From: Camelimonas lactis
Lineage (GTDB): Bacteria; Pseudomonadota; Alphaproteobacteria; Rhizobiales; Beijerinckiaceae
Reading direction: 5' to 3'
Length of the DNA stretch: 64,000 nucleotides
NCBI RefSeq assembly: GCF_004342915.1
Contig: NZ_SLWL01000004.1
Location: forward strand, 186,001-250,000
The notes under the pieces are model-generated. The model did no database searches. It saw only the letters and a list, made by a program, of their open reading frames with translations, and had not been told where the DNA came from. The translations under genes and the position numbers were made by a program. Of this stretch, positions 30,728 to 39,371 are shown piece after piece. Each line of letters opens with the position of its first letter. The first letter of the stretch is position 1.

Positions 30728-31774
30728 TCAGGGGGTCAGCACGGCGCGGCCAACGATGCGGCCGAGGCGCAGGTCCTCAAGCGTCGCGGCCACGTCCTTC
30801 AGCGGCCGGTGGATCAGCGGCACGGCGGGAACCTTGCCGGCCTTCACCAGCTCAATCAGCTCATGCAGCTCGACGAGGCTGCCGACGAACGAGCCCTGCA
30901 CGGTGGCCGCCTTGATTGGGAACATGGGCAGCGACCAGTTGGCCTGACCGCCGAACAGGCCGACGATGACCAGCTTGCCGCCCTTGCCCAGCGCATCGAA
31001 ACCCAGCGACGTGGTGGCGGTGTTGCCCACCAGGTCAAGCGCGCCGCGCACGCCGCCGCCAGCCGCGGCCATGATCTGCTTCACGGCGTCTGGCGCGGTG
31101 GGGTCGATGGCGGCGATGGCGCCGGCGGCCACGGCCGCCTCGCGCTTGGCCGGGTCGATATCGACCACCACGGCCCCTTTGGCGTTCATGGCCTTCAGCA
31201 GGGTCAGGGCCATCAGGCCAAGACCGCCGGCGCCCAGAATCAGGATGGGGTCGGTCGACAGGAAGTCGCTGAACTTGTTCAGGGCGCTGTAGGTGGTGAG
31301 GCCCGAGCAGGCGTACGGGGCCGCGACGTCAGGGGCGATGCCGGTGATGTCGAGCAGATATTTGGGGTCAGAAACCAGGATGTGGTCGGCGTAGCCGCCG
31401 TCGCAGGTGACGCCGAGCGCCTTCGGCCGGTTGCAGAGGTGCTCGTCGCCGGCGGCGCAAATGCTGCAATGCCCGCAGCCAATCCACGGGAACACCAGGC
31501 GCGTTTCGCCAACCTTCACCCCTTCGGCCTCGGGACCGACGGCAACCACTTCGCCCACCGTCTCATGGCCCATGGTCAACGGCAGGGGGATGCCCCGCAT
31601 CTGCATCTTGCGGCCGCCACCGAGATCGTAGCTGCCTTCCCAGATGTGAATGTCGCTGTGGCAGACGCCGGAAGCCTTCACCCGCAGCAGAACCTGCTTG
31701 CCCTCGGGAGTCGGCGTTTCGAGATCCACCGTCTCGAGAGGAGCTCCAAATTCGGCCAGGCGATAACTTCTCAT
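30728..31774 (-). CDS. Zinc-dependent alcohol dehydrogenase
   Basis: Encodes 348 residues from ATG 31774 (GGGAGGAAA upstream), starting MRSYRLAEFGAPLE. Catalytic zinc ligands are seen in GVCHSD (C38), GHE (H70-E71) and C156 (PYACSGLTTYSAL); structural zinc ligands are C100, C103, C106 and C114. NAD(P)-binding motif GAGGLG at 181-186. The family oxidises alcohols or reduces aldehydes; related proteins in Rhizobiales act on a range of short or aromatic alcohols, so the substrate is open. It is a monocistronic-looking gene, divergent from the SixA-like gene. Confidence 0.93.
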   Translation of the reverse strand: MRSYRLAEFGAPLETVDLETPTPEGKQVLLRVKASGVCHSDIHIWEGSYDLGGGRKMQMRGIPLPLTMGHETVGEVVAVGPEAEGVKVGETRLVFPWIGCGHCSICAAGDEHLCNRPKALGVTCDGGYADHILVSDPKYLLDITGIAPDVAAPYACSGLTTYSALNKFSDFLSTDPILILGAGGLGLMALTLLKAMNAKGAVVVDIDPAKREAAVAAGAIAAIDPTAPDAVKQIMAAAGGGVRGALDLVGNTATTSLGFDALGKGGKLVIVGLFGGQANWSLPMFPIKAATVQGSFVGSLVELHELIELVKAGKVPAVPLIHRPLKDVAATLEDLRLGRIVGRAVLTP

Positions 31775-32080
31775 TGTGGATTTCCTCCCGATGCAGAAAC
31801 AGGTGGCGTATTCATGATGGCGAACGCCCGTTTGGGCAAGCCTCACCGCGCGCCGCCAGGGGCGATTTTCCCGCGACTTTCGCCGAAGACGGCGGCGGCG
31901 CGCGCCAATCGGCTCCGTCGTCCCGAGGGCGGAGGCCGGAGCCGGACATTTTCACTTTCCCGCGCATGCTTTAAACACAGATATAAACGATGCTGCGATG
32001 GAATGGCTGTCCGCCGGCGACCGCAAGGGAGCAACAGACGGCGACGCATGCCCAGGACAGACAGCGACAGGGGAATTGAG
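31775..32080. other. Divergent promoter region, adh and SixA-like gene
   Basis: 306 bp between two divergent genes. An in-frame ATG at 32048 could extend the plus-strand gene but lacks a ribosome site. No operator or RNA is recognised. Confidence 0.35.
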
Positions 32081-32647
32081 ATGTTGCGCCTGATGTTGTT
32101 GCGTCACGCAAAAGCCGCCTGGCCCAGGGACGTCCAGGACCAGGACCGGCCGCTGGCGGAGCGGGGACGCAAGGCCGCGCCGCTGATGGGCGCCTATCTG
32201 GCGCAGGAGAACCTGCTGCCAGACCTCGCCATTGTTTCCCCGGCGGCCCGGACGCGCCAGACCTGGGATCTCGTTAACGCCGCCCTGGGCAAGGCCTTTC
32301 CCGGCGAAACCATTCCCGTGGTTTATGAGCCACGCATCTACGAAGCCAAGGTGGAGGACCTTCTCCACGTGATCCAGGACGAGCATGCGGTCCAGGACAA
32401 TCGTCCGGCCCATTCGCTGTTGCTGGTGGGGCACAATCCCGGCTTCGAGGAACTGGCGCACATGCTGGTCAGCCATGGCGACCGCTACGCCTTCGCCCGC
32501 CTTTCACAAAAATACCCCACCGGGGGACTGGCGGTGATCGACTTCAATGTCGGCTCATGGGCGGAGGTGACGCCGCGTAGCGGCCGGCTTGACCGCTTCA
32601 TCACCCCCCGCGCCCTGGAAGGCATGGCGGAAGACAACGAGGATTGA
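32081..32647 (+). CDS. SixA-type histidine phosphatase
   Basis: Encodes 188 residues from ATG 32081 (AGGGG 8 nt upstream). The phosphoglycerate-mutase fold is marked by LLRHAKAAWP (catalytic H9), LAERGRKAAPLMGAYL, SPAARTRQTW and the second histidine in LLVGHNPGFEELAHML. SixA removes phosphate from histidine phosphotransfer proteins in E. coli; alphaproteobacterial members are of unproven target. A much longer open frame that includes it upstream is antisense to adh and not real in that part. Converges with the unassigned gene at 32669-33400. Confidence 0.9.
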   Translation: MLRLMLLRHAKAAWPRDVQDQDRPLAERGRKAAPLMGAYLAQENLLPDLAIVSPAARTRQTWDLVNAALGKAFPGETIPVVYEPRIYEAKVEDLLHVIQDEHAVQDNRPAHSLLLVGHNPGFEELAHMLVSHGDRYAFARLSQKYPTGGLAVIDFNVGSWAEVTPRSGRLDRFITPRALEGMAEDNED

Positions 32648-32668
32648 GGCGTCCGGCCCGGGTTGATC

Positions 32669-33400
32669 TCAAACCATCCCGACAGCCACCACCTCACGAA
32701 GCCCCTCATCCGCGATCTTATGAAAATAGTCCATGGTTCCGGCGAAGTAGCGGCTTTCTCCTCCCGCACCGCGAATCCGGCCTGGGAGTTGCTCCCAGGG
32801 AGGCGCATGGACGTCGTGGATCTGGACTCCGTCCTGAAAGACGACTTCCTGGTTGCGCGGGCGAAATGACTTCTCCCCCGGCTCGCTGACATGCGCGACG
32901 GCGCCGTGGACCCTGGCAAGCGCTCTGCCTGGCAATGCGACATCGCGCCCGGGCGCCTGCTCCAAAACGCGCCGTAGCACTGTGGGCTCCAGGCCGCGAA
33001 CCCTGCCTTTAAACCCATGGACACGCACGCCACGCAACCGCCGCGAGAGTCTGCCGGCAAGCGAGGCTTCGCCGCCCTCTCCCCCGTGACATACGACCAG
33101 CCGCAGCACATGGAACGGGCCAAGGCGCCTGCGAATTTCGCGGAGGAACCCCGAAAGCTGGCTGTCGTCACGCGGTGCATTTTCAATCAGGGCATACGCA
33201 TCCGACGCCGCGGTTGGGGGCGCCCCATGCGCCGTCAGCATAAGCTGACCGCCTTCCCTCTGTTCGTGGAAAACCACCCAGTCGCCGCCGACAAGCATCC
33301 GTCCCTCTGCCGCCGGGGGGCCAGGGTTACCAAAACCACTGAAAGCGTCTGCCCCGAACCATCCCGGGTCATCCCCGACCCTCAAAAACGCCTCGAGCAT
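32669..33400 (-). CDS. Unassigned protein with His...Cys motifs (possible C80/Stv-like)
   Basis: Encodes 243 residues from ATG 33400; a TTG 30 nt upstream is also open. I do not recognise the family with certainty. The middle region has VVFHEQREGGQLMLTAHGAP (H58 in HG), then LRLVVCHGGEGG (C104) followed by LAGRLSRRLRGVRVHGFKGRV. A strand ending in HG, then a strand ending in C plus a glycine-rich turn, resembles the His/Cys arrangement of C80/caspase-like peptidases and of the putative adhesin (Stv) domain. The C-terminus SRYFAGTMDYFHKIADEG has no known motif. No signal peptide. Codon use looks less GC3-biased than its neighbours, which may mean later acquisition. Confidence 0.65.
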   Translation of the reverse strand: MLEAFLRVGDDPGWFGADAFSGFGNPGPPAAEGRMLVGGDWVVFHEQREGGQLMLTAHGAPPTAASDAYALIENAPRDDSQLSGFLREIRRRLGPFHVLRLVVCHGGEGGEASLAGRLSRRLRGVRVHGFKGRVRGLEPTVLRRVLEQAPGRDVALPGRALARVHGAVAHVSEPGEKSFRPRNQEVVFQDGVQIHDVHAPPWEQLPGRIRGAGGESRYFAGTMDYFHKIADEGLREVVAVGMV

Positions 33401-33634
33401 CGTCAATTCTTCCCACCCCCAAATATACAAACGACAGTCTGCGCTGGCGCGCCGCCATTACCAATGACTGGCGAAAGTCAGGCGGCTTCCCATATGCTGC
33501 AATATCGTGGCGGCGGCTGCGCCTTCCGTCCCGCGCCCGGATCGTCCAGTCCGGCCTTCGGGCCGGTCTTTCATTGTCTGATCTGACGCGCGCGCCCTTT
33601 CCAGGCCGGGCCTGCGCCTCCAGGAGCGTTGCAT

Positions 33635-35077
33635 TTGAGCGGAACGGTTTTCACGCAGACCTATGACGCGATCCGCAACGCCGCGGATTTCGCTCTCAGC
33701 GCCGTGCAGCCGGGCGTCCGGCTGGGCGTCACCGGCCTTTCCCGCTCCGGCAAGACGGTTTTCACCACCGCCATGGTGCATCACCTGCTGGAGGTGACGC
33801 CGATGCCGGTGTTCCGCGCCGCCGCCGAAGGGCGCATCCGCCGGGCGCGGCTGGCGCACCAGCCGGACGACGACGTGCCGCGCTTTCCCTATGAGACTTA
33901 TCTGGAAGCGTTGACGGGGCCGGAGCGCAACTGGCCGCGATCGACCAACCGCATCGCCGAGTTGCGCATCGCCATCGACTATGAGCGCGCCAGCGGCTGG
34001 CGCAAGGGGCCGGCGACGCTCAACCTGGACGTGGTGGATTATCCCGGCGAATGGCTGACTGATCTTGCCCTGCTCGAGGAAAGCTACGCCGACTGGGCGC
34101 GCGAAACCATCGCCGCCGCGCGCCGGCCAGACCGGGCGGCCATCGCCGGCCCATGGCTGGCGGCGCTGGCGGAAACAGACGCCGGCGCCGCGGCCGACGA
34201 GGCGCTGGCAGAGCGCGTGGCCGACGCCTTCAAGACCTATCTGGCCGCGCTGCGCGCCGGGCCGGAGGCGGTGGCGACGACGCCGCCGGGCCGGTTTTTG
34301 ATGCCTGGCGACCTCGCCGGCTCGCCCGCCCTCACCTTCGCGCCGCTCGACCTGAAGGGCGTGACCCCAGCGTCCGGCACGATGGCCGCGCTGATGGACC
34401 GGCGGTTCGAGGCCTACAAGAGCCGGGTGGTGGGACCGTTTTTCCGCGAGCACTTCGCCCGGCTGGACCGGCAGCTGGTGCTGGTGGACGTGTTGGCGGC
34501 GCTGGACCGGGGGCCCGCGGCGCTGGCCGAGCTGGAAACCGCCATTGACCGGGTGCTGCTGGCGTTTCGCGCCGGGCGCAACACGCTGGCGTCGCGCATT
34601 TTCATGCCGCGCATCGACCGGGTGCTGTTCGCCGCCACCAAGGCGGACCATCTGCACCAGTCCGGCCACGCGCGCCTGGAGGCCATTTTGCGGCTGCTGG
34701 TGGACCGCGCCATCCGGCGCACGGAGGGCGCGGGCGCGCGGGTCGGCACGGTGGCCCTGGCCTCGGTGCGCGCCACGCGCGAGGCCATGGTGCGTGAGGG
34801 CGGCGTGAAGCTGCCGGCCATCGTCGGCACGCCGGAAGCTGGCGAAAGCATCGACGGCCAGGTGTTCGACGGCCTGACCGAAGCGGCGATTTTTCCGGGT
34901 GAGCTTCCCGAGCAGCCCGAGGCGGTGTTTCAGGGGGCCATCGCGCCGGGGTCGTTGCGGTTTCCGCGCTTCCGGCCGCCGGCGCCGTTGCTGGACGCGG
35001 CGGGCCGCGCGCACGCCCTGCCCCACATCCGCCTCGACCGCGCGCTGGAATTCCTGCTCGCCGACCGCCTGGCGTGA
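33635..35077 (+). CDS. YcjX family GTPase-like protein
   Basis: Encodes 480 residues. TTG 33635 is chosen because AGGAG lies 8 nt upstream; a TTG at 33629 is too close to it. Walker A is GLSRSGKT (34-41), with LDVVDYPGEWLTDLALL (G3-like) after it and FAATKADHL as the G4-like motif, all characteristic of YcjX. YcjX/YcjF in E. coli belong to the phage-shock regulon; the biochemical role is unclear. The ycjF-like gene follows after 33 nt, so the two form an operon. Confidence 0.92.
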   Translation: MSGTVFTQTYDAIRNAADFALSAVQPGVRLGVTGLSRSGKTVFTTAMVHHLLEVTPMPVFRAAAEGRIRRARLAHQPDDDVPRFPYETYLEALTGPERNWPRSTNRIAELRIAIDYERASGWRKGPATLNLDVVDYPGEWLTDLALLEESYADWARETIAAARRPDRAAIAGPWLAALAETDAGAAADEALAERVADAFKTYLAALRAGPEAVATTPPGRFLMPGDLAGSPALTFAPLDLKGVTPASGTMAALMDRRFEAYKSRVVGPFFREHFARLDRQLVLVDVLAALDRGPAALAELETAIDRVLLAFRAGRNTLASRIFMPRIDRVLFAATKADHLHQSGHARLEAILRLLVDRAIRRTEGAGARVGTVALASVRATREAMVREGGVKLPAIVGTPEAGESIDGQVFDGLTEAAIFPGELPEQPEAVFQGAIAPGSLRFPRFRPPAPLLDAAGRAHALPHIRLDRALEFLLADRLA

Positions 35078-35110
35078 ACCAGGACCCCACAGGCCAATGG
35101 GCAAACACCA

Positions 35111-36127
35111 ATGAGCAACCGACCCCGCGCCTTCCGCCTCGACAGCGCCGACGTCGCCGCCGTGCCGGCGGACGCCGCCCACGCGCCCCAACCGCCGGCG
35201 CGCGTTGTCGTGGCCGCGGAGCCAGGCGAGATCGTCGACGCGCCATTGGCGCCGGCGGAGCCGCCCCGGCGCCGGCGCGCCCCGTGGGTCGGCATGCTGC
35301 TGTCAGCCCTGGGCGGCCTGGCGGTTTTTGGCATCGGCCTGTGGGTCGATTCCCTGGTGCGGCGGCTGTTCGCCATCAACCCCGGCCTTGCCTGGGCGGC
35401 GATCGCGCTGGCGGCGCTGGCGGGCCTCGCCCTGCTCGGCCTGCTGACCCGGGAGACCCTGGGCGTACTGCGCGAGCGCAAAATCGAGCGCCTGCGCCAG
35501 GCGGCCGGCGAGGCCCACGCCGCCAACAGCGATCGCGACGCCCGGGCGGTGGTGAAGGATCTGGACGCGCTTTATGCGCGGCGCGCCGACACGGCGCGGG
35601 CGCGCGCCGCCCTCGCCAACATCGATGAAACAATTATCGACGGCCAGGATCGCCTGGCCATCGCCGAGCGCGAACTGATGACGCCGCTGGATCGCAGGGC
35701 GCGGCAGGCGGTGGCGCGGGCGGCGAAGCAGGTGTCGCTGGTGACGGCGGTGAGCCCGCGCGCCATCGTCGATGTGGGCTTCGTGCTGTATTCATCGTTC
35801 ACGCTGGTGCGCCGGGTGGCGGCGATCTATGGCGGCCGGCCTGGCTTTTTTGGCTTCCTGCGCCTGGCGCGCAATGTGGCGGCGCATCTGGCGGTCACTG
35901 GCGGCATGGCGGCGGGCGATGGCCTGGTGCAACAGGCCATGGGCCTGGGCCTCGCCGCCAAGGTGTCGGCCCGGCTCGGCGAAGGCGTGCTGAACGGCAT
36001 GCTGACCGCCCGCGTCGGCCTCGCCGCCATCGACGCCTGCCGGCCCATGCCGTTCCACGCCCTGCCGGCGCCCACCTTCACCGAAGTTGCCGGCCACCTG
36101 TTCGACAATGGCGAGAAAAACGTCTGA
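35111..36127 (+). CDS. YcjF-like DUF697 membrane protein
   Basis: Encodes 338 residues: Pro/Ala-rich N-terminus, two membrane helices (about 60-80 and 95-115), a helical cytoplasmic part (TRETLGVLRERKIERLR), and a second hydrophobic part with DUF697 features (VSPRAIVDVGFVLYSSFTLVR, GGMAAGDGLVQQAMGLGLAAKVSARLGEGVLNG broken by small residues). The gene pairs with ycjX in many proteobacteria. Function is unknown beyond membrane association. Confidence 0.9.
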   Translation: MSNRPRAFRLDSADVAAVPADAAHAPQPPARVVVAAEPGEIVDAPLAPAEPPRRRRAPWVGMLLSALGGLAVFGIGLWVDSLVRRLFAINPGLAWAAIALAALAGLALLGLLTRETLGVLRERKIERLRQAAGEAHAANSDRDARAVVKDLDALYARRADTARARAALANIDETIIDGQDRLAIAERELMTPLDRRARQAVARAAKQVSLVTAVSPRAIVDVGFVLYSSFTLVRRVAAIYGGRPGFFGFLRLARNVAAHLAVTGGMAAGDGLVQQAMGLGLAAKVSARLGEGVLNGMLTARVGLAAIDACRPMPFHALPAPTFTEVAGHLFDNGEKNV

Positions 36128-36260
36128 GACAGGGAGGGGCCCGCCGCCGCAACCCGCCAGGGCCAGCCGCGCGCCAGCGTTCTGCGGCAAAGGCGATGCG
36201 CGCGCAGCATCCGCGTCGCAAGACCGCCGGCCAATGTCCGCATCAGGGCCCTGAACATGC

Positions 36261-36289
36261 AAAAGCCGCCCGGATGATCCGGGCGGCTT
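36261..36289 (-). terminator. Terminator after the MoxR-type ATPase gene
   Basis: AAGCCGCCCGGAT / ATCCGGGCGGCTT forms a 13-bp stem with TTTT on the minus-strand side, 31 nt beyond the stop of the ATPase gene. It may also stop plus-strand transcripts from ycjF. Confidence 0.82.
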
Positions 36290-36319
36290 CGTGATGGGCG
36301 GCGGAGAGTGGCTGGCGGC

Positions 36320-37177
36320 TCAGCGCTGCTCGCGGCGGGCCATGAAGGCCAGCTTCTCGAACAGGCTCACGTCCTGCTCGTTCTTCAGCAGGGCGCCGTG
36401 CAGCGGCGGAATGGCCTTGCGCGGGTCGCGCTCGCGCAGGGCGTCGGGGCCAATGTCCTCGGCCATCAGCAGCTTGAGCCAGTCGAGCAGTTCCGAGGTG
36501 GAGGGCTTTTTCTTCAGGCCCGGCACGTCGCGCACGTCGAAGAACAGCTTCAGCGCTTCCTCGACCAGGCGATGGTGGATGCCCGGGTAGTGCACCTCGA
36601 CGATGGCCTTCATGGTCTCTTCGTCGGGGAAGCGGATGTAGTGGAAGAAGCACCGGCGCAGGAAGGCGTCCGGCAGTTCCTTTTCGTTGTTGGAGGTGAT
36701 GATCACCACGGGGCGCTGGGTGGCCCTGATGGTCTCGCCGGTCTCGTAGACATGGAACTCCATGCGGTCGAGCTCGAGCAGCAGATCGTTCGGGAACTCG
36801 ATGTCGGCCTTGTCGATCTCGTCGATCAGCAGGACGGGGCGGCCGCCATGCTCAAAGGCTTCCCAGAGCTTGCCCTTCTTGATGTAGTTCTTGATGTCGG
36901 TGACGCGGCTGTCGCCGAGCTGGCTGTCGCGCAGACGGCTGACGGCGTCATATTCATACAGCCCCTGCTGCGCCTTGGTGGTCGACTTGACGTGCCAGGT
37001 GAGCAGCGGCGCGCCAAGGGCGCGCGCGATTTCCTCCGCCAGCACGGTCTTGCCGGTGCCCGGTTCGCCTTTCACCAGAAGCGGACGCTCCAGAACGATC
37101 GCCGCATTGACGGCAACCTTGAGATCCTCCGTCGCGACGTAGGAATCGGTACCCGTAAACCGCATGCTGTTTTCCAT
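36320..37177 (-). CDS. MoxR-type AAA ATPase
   Basis: Encodes 285 residues. MRFTGTDSYVATEDLKVAV precedes Walker A GEPGTGKT (37-44); Walker B is VLLIDEIDKAD; sensor 1 is VIITSNNEKELPDAFLRR. This is the CoxD-like branch of MoxR ATPases, chaperones that act with VWA-domain proteins to mature metalloenzymes or complexes. ATG 37177 lacks a good ribosome site; ATG 37165 (GGA 7 nt upstream) is an alternative. Its likely VWA partner is at 39372 on the other strand, separated by two unrelated genes. Confidence 0.93.
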   Translation of the reverse strand: MENSMRFTGTDSYVATEDLKVAVNAAIVLERPLLVKGEPGTGKTVLAEEIARALGAPLLTWHVKSTTKAQQGLYEYDAVSRLRDSQLGDSRVTDIKNYIKKGKLWEAFEHGGRPVLLIDEIDKADIEFPNDLLLELDRMEFHVYETGETIRATQRPVVIITSNNEKELPDAFLRRCFFHYIRFPDEETMKAIVEVHYPGIHHRLVEEALKLFFDVRDVPGLKKKPSTSELLDWLKLLMAEDIGPDALRERDPRKAIPPLHGALLKNEQDVSLFEKLAFMARREQR

Positions 37178-37339
37178 TTTATACAAGTTCGTTGGCTGGC
37201 GCGGACAGTAAGCGCCAGGGGGCGCGTCAAGCAAGTGTTTGATCGGGGAAAATCCGCACTGACGCGTTTGCGGCGCACGGCGCGCCGCGACGTTGTCGAG
37301 ACGCATCCCGTCCCGAAACGCGGCGCCGCCGCTGCTTCC

Positions 37340-37918
37340 TCAGGCGTGAACCGCTGAATCCACTTCGGCGCCGCGGCCATACATGCGGATCATCTGCGGA
37401 ATGTCCGGGCGCACGCGGCACTGGTGACCGTACAGCTTGCGCAAAGCCGCGCTGAAGCGGCCGCGACGACCGAGGATGTCGTCGGCGAAACCGATCATGC
37501 GCGAGTTGGGCCACATCTGCGGCCGCACCTGCAGGATGCGGGCGAAAATGGTTTCCTCATCGGATTCGGGATGGTCCTGGAGCAGCAGCGTCGCCATGGC
37601 GGCGGTGGAGCGCGACACGCCCATGTGGCAGTGCACCAGCAGGTGGTCCTGCTTCTCCGGCACGAGATCGATGGTTTCCCCGAACTCCAGCAGACGGATC
37701 ACATCCTTGCGCTCCGGCAGGATCATGCCGGCGGTCGGCGCGATAATGTCGTGGAAGCGCAGGGTCAGGCGGCGGTGATCGCCATAGTCGCCGAAGGCCT
37801 CCGGCTCCTCCCGGTCGGGATCGAGAATCGACAGCACATGGGTGACCGATCGCGCCCGCTGGTCCGGCAACTCATCAATGCCGCAAACGACGAACTTGTC
37901 CCGAATGCTTTCGCGCAT
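37340..37918 (-). CDS. Dual-specificity/tyrosine phosphatase-like protein
   Basis: Encodes 192 residues from ATG 37918 with AGGAG upstream. The catalytic P-loop is C97-x5-R103 in VHCHMGVSRST, with a general-acid candidate earlier in FHDIIAPTAG. The C-terminal part (RPQMWPNSRMIGFADDIL) is conserved in rhizobial homologues annotated as tyrosine phosphatases. Substrates unknown. It lies upstream of the MoxR ATPase on the same strand, about 160 nt away, which suggests possible co-transcription. Confidence 0.88.
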   Translation of the reverse strand: MRESIRDKFVVCGIDELPDQRARSVTHVLSILDPDREEPEAFGDYGDHRRLTLRFHDIIAPTAGMILPERKDVIRLLEFGETIDLVPEKQDHLLVHCHMGVSRSTAAMATLLLQDHPESDEETIFARILQVRPQMWPNSRMIGFADDILGRRGRFSAALRKLYGHQCRVRPDIPQMIRMYGRGAEVDSAVHA

Positions 37919-38236
37919 GCCTGTCTCCTCTCCCACCATATTATACGTTTATATATGTCGCGGTTACGGCATCGCGCCTGACCTGTCGACCCCCACGCGC
38001 CTGCGTCACGCGCGGCCACGCAATCCGGCAGGCCGTAACGTCATCCGTCGGGGCGCGACACATACACGGGCGGGGAGCGTAAAGATTACAGTCACGTTAA
38101 CTGATTTGACCAAATCATGACATGACGCTTGGGGAGAAATACCAGCGCGGCGCATCAAATTCGCTTCATTACGGATCATTAATTTGAAATCGGCCGAAGG
38201 GCGCCCCACATTCCTTACATCTGTTCTGGAGGACTG
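37919..38236. other. Divergent promoter region, phosphatase and Spy-like genes
   Basis: 318 bp, more A/T-rich than average. It contains TTAACTGATTTGACC near 38097, which only partly fits a CtrA site, and no RNA gene. Promoters for both flanking genes must lie here. Confidence 0.35.
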
Positions 38237-38752
38237 ATGAACATGAATAAAGTTTTCGCCGCCCTTACCCTCAGCGCCGCTCTGGCCGCCTCTGGCGCGG
38301 CTTTCGCCCAGCAGGCTGACGGCGCCAAGGCTGGCCAGCCCGCCCCAGGCAAACACCAGCGCATCAGTGCTGACGATCGCGCCGCGCTCACCGACGCGCG
38401 CATCGCTGGCCTCAAGGCTGGCCTCAAGCTCAACGCCGACCAGGAAAAGCTGTGGCCGGGCGTCGAGAAGGCCCTGCGCGACGCCGCCCAGGCCCGCGCA
38501 GAGCGGATGGCGAAATTCAAGGAAGAGCGCAAGGAAGCCCGGGAGGAAGGCAAGAAGGGCGACTTCGTCGAGCGCCTGCGCCGGGGCGCCGACATGGCCA
38601 CCGAACGCGCCACCGAAATGCGCAAGCTCGCCGACGCGGTCGACCCGCTCTACAAGACCCTGGACGATGGCCAGAAGCGCCGCCTCGGCATGCTGCTGCG
38701 CGCCAGCGTTCCGCATGGCATGGACCACCACAAGCACGGCAAGCGCCACTAA
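38237..38752 (+). CDS. Spy/CpxP-like periplasmic protein
   Basis: Encodes 171 residues with a clear signal peptide ([20 protein letters not shown], cut after AAFA before QQ). The mature part has the LTxxQ-type motif (KAGLKLNADQEKLW) and a later variant (VDPLYKTLDDGQKRRL), with charged helices (KEERKEAREEGKKG) and a His-rich end (HGMDHHKHGKRH). Spy and CpxP are periplasmic chaperones or stress sensors; the His tail could bind metal. GGAGG lies 5 nt upstream of the ATG. Confidence 0.85.
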   Translation: MNMNKVFAALTLSAALAASGAAFAQQADGAKAGQPAPGKHQRISADDRAALTDARIAGLKAGLKLNADQEKLWPGVEKALRDAAQARAERMAKFKEERKEAREEGKKGDFVERLRRGADMATERATEMRKLADAVDPLYKTLDDGQKRRLGMLLRASVPHGMDHHKHGKRH

Positions 38753-38890
38753 CGCCAGTCAGGCGCCCTGGCTTCCGGGGCGCCATGATGGGACCTGGTC
38801 CCGCGCTGCCGGTCCTGCCGGCGCCGCGCTGGACCCCCCCTCCTGCTCACCCGTTCTGAGCGGATTTTTGCAGACCCCGCCTCTTGACCA

Positions 38891-38926
38891 CCGGATGACG
38901 CCGCCGCGCGTTATCCGGTTTTTTTT
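38891..38926 (+). terminator. Terminator-like hairpin after the Spy-like gene
   Basis: CCGGAT / ATCCGG stem enclosing a GC-rich loop and followed by eight T residues, 139 nt after the stop. Confidence 0.65.
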
Positions 38927-39013
38927 GGCGCCGCCGCCCGTCAGGCGGTTTCGCCCACGCCCGCCGTCGCCTGCTCCGCCCGAACCTGACCCCCGATCTG
39001 ATCTGGCCGGTCT

Positions 39014-39041
39014 GGCCTGGCCAGTCTGATCTGGCCAGGCC
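39014..39041. repeat. Perfect inverted repeat with 11-bp arms
   Basis: GGCCTGGCCAG and CTGGCCAGGCC separated by TCTGAT, inside a run of CTGGCC motifs, without a T tail. Function unknown. Confidence 0.65.
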
Positions 39042-39371
39042 CTCTGCCCGGCCCGGTGCGCCGAAAATGCTCAGGGGTCTTGCTATCCTGGCCATCGCGC
39101 ATGATAGACAATGTCAACGCGTCCCGACGGCCGGCGCTCCCCCGGGGGAGTCGCGGTCGCGCGGGGCAATGAACAGAACGATCAACAAGACGGGCCACAG
39201 CCAGGCGCATGAGCCAGCCCGGCGCAGACCAGGCGGTCTGGCGTCGGCCGGCGAAGCGCCGCCCATGACCGGAGGCGGGCGCCTGTCCGCAGCCAGTCAT
39301 GGCGTCAGGAGGCGACCGGCGTTCCGGAGTGAATGCGTCGCGCCCGGGGCGTCCGCCGGCGAGGGAGAGCC

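Larger units (their letters stand above)
38753..39371. other. Intergenic region before the VWA gene
   Basis: About 620 bp without a recognisable gene. It contains a terminator-like hairpin (38891-38926), runs of CTGGCC and a perfect inverted repeat at 39014-39041 (GGCCTGGCCAG / CTGGCCAGGCC, loop TCTGAT). Confidence 0.5.

Noticed and set aside
30617-32080. Long plus-strand open frame leading into the SixA-like gene
   Set aside because: The first part is antisense to the zinc alcohol dehydrogenase, which has clear motifs. Only the part from 32081 matches a protein family.
33458-35191. Minus-strand frame of 577 codons
   Set aside because: Antisense to ycjX, which carries intact Walker A and G motifs; the translation is His/Arg-rich and non-natural.
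38092-38111. TTAACTGATTTGACC as a CtrA site
   Set aside because: The second half (GACC) does not fit TTAA or TTAAC, so it is weaker than the two sites reported.
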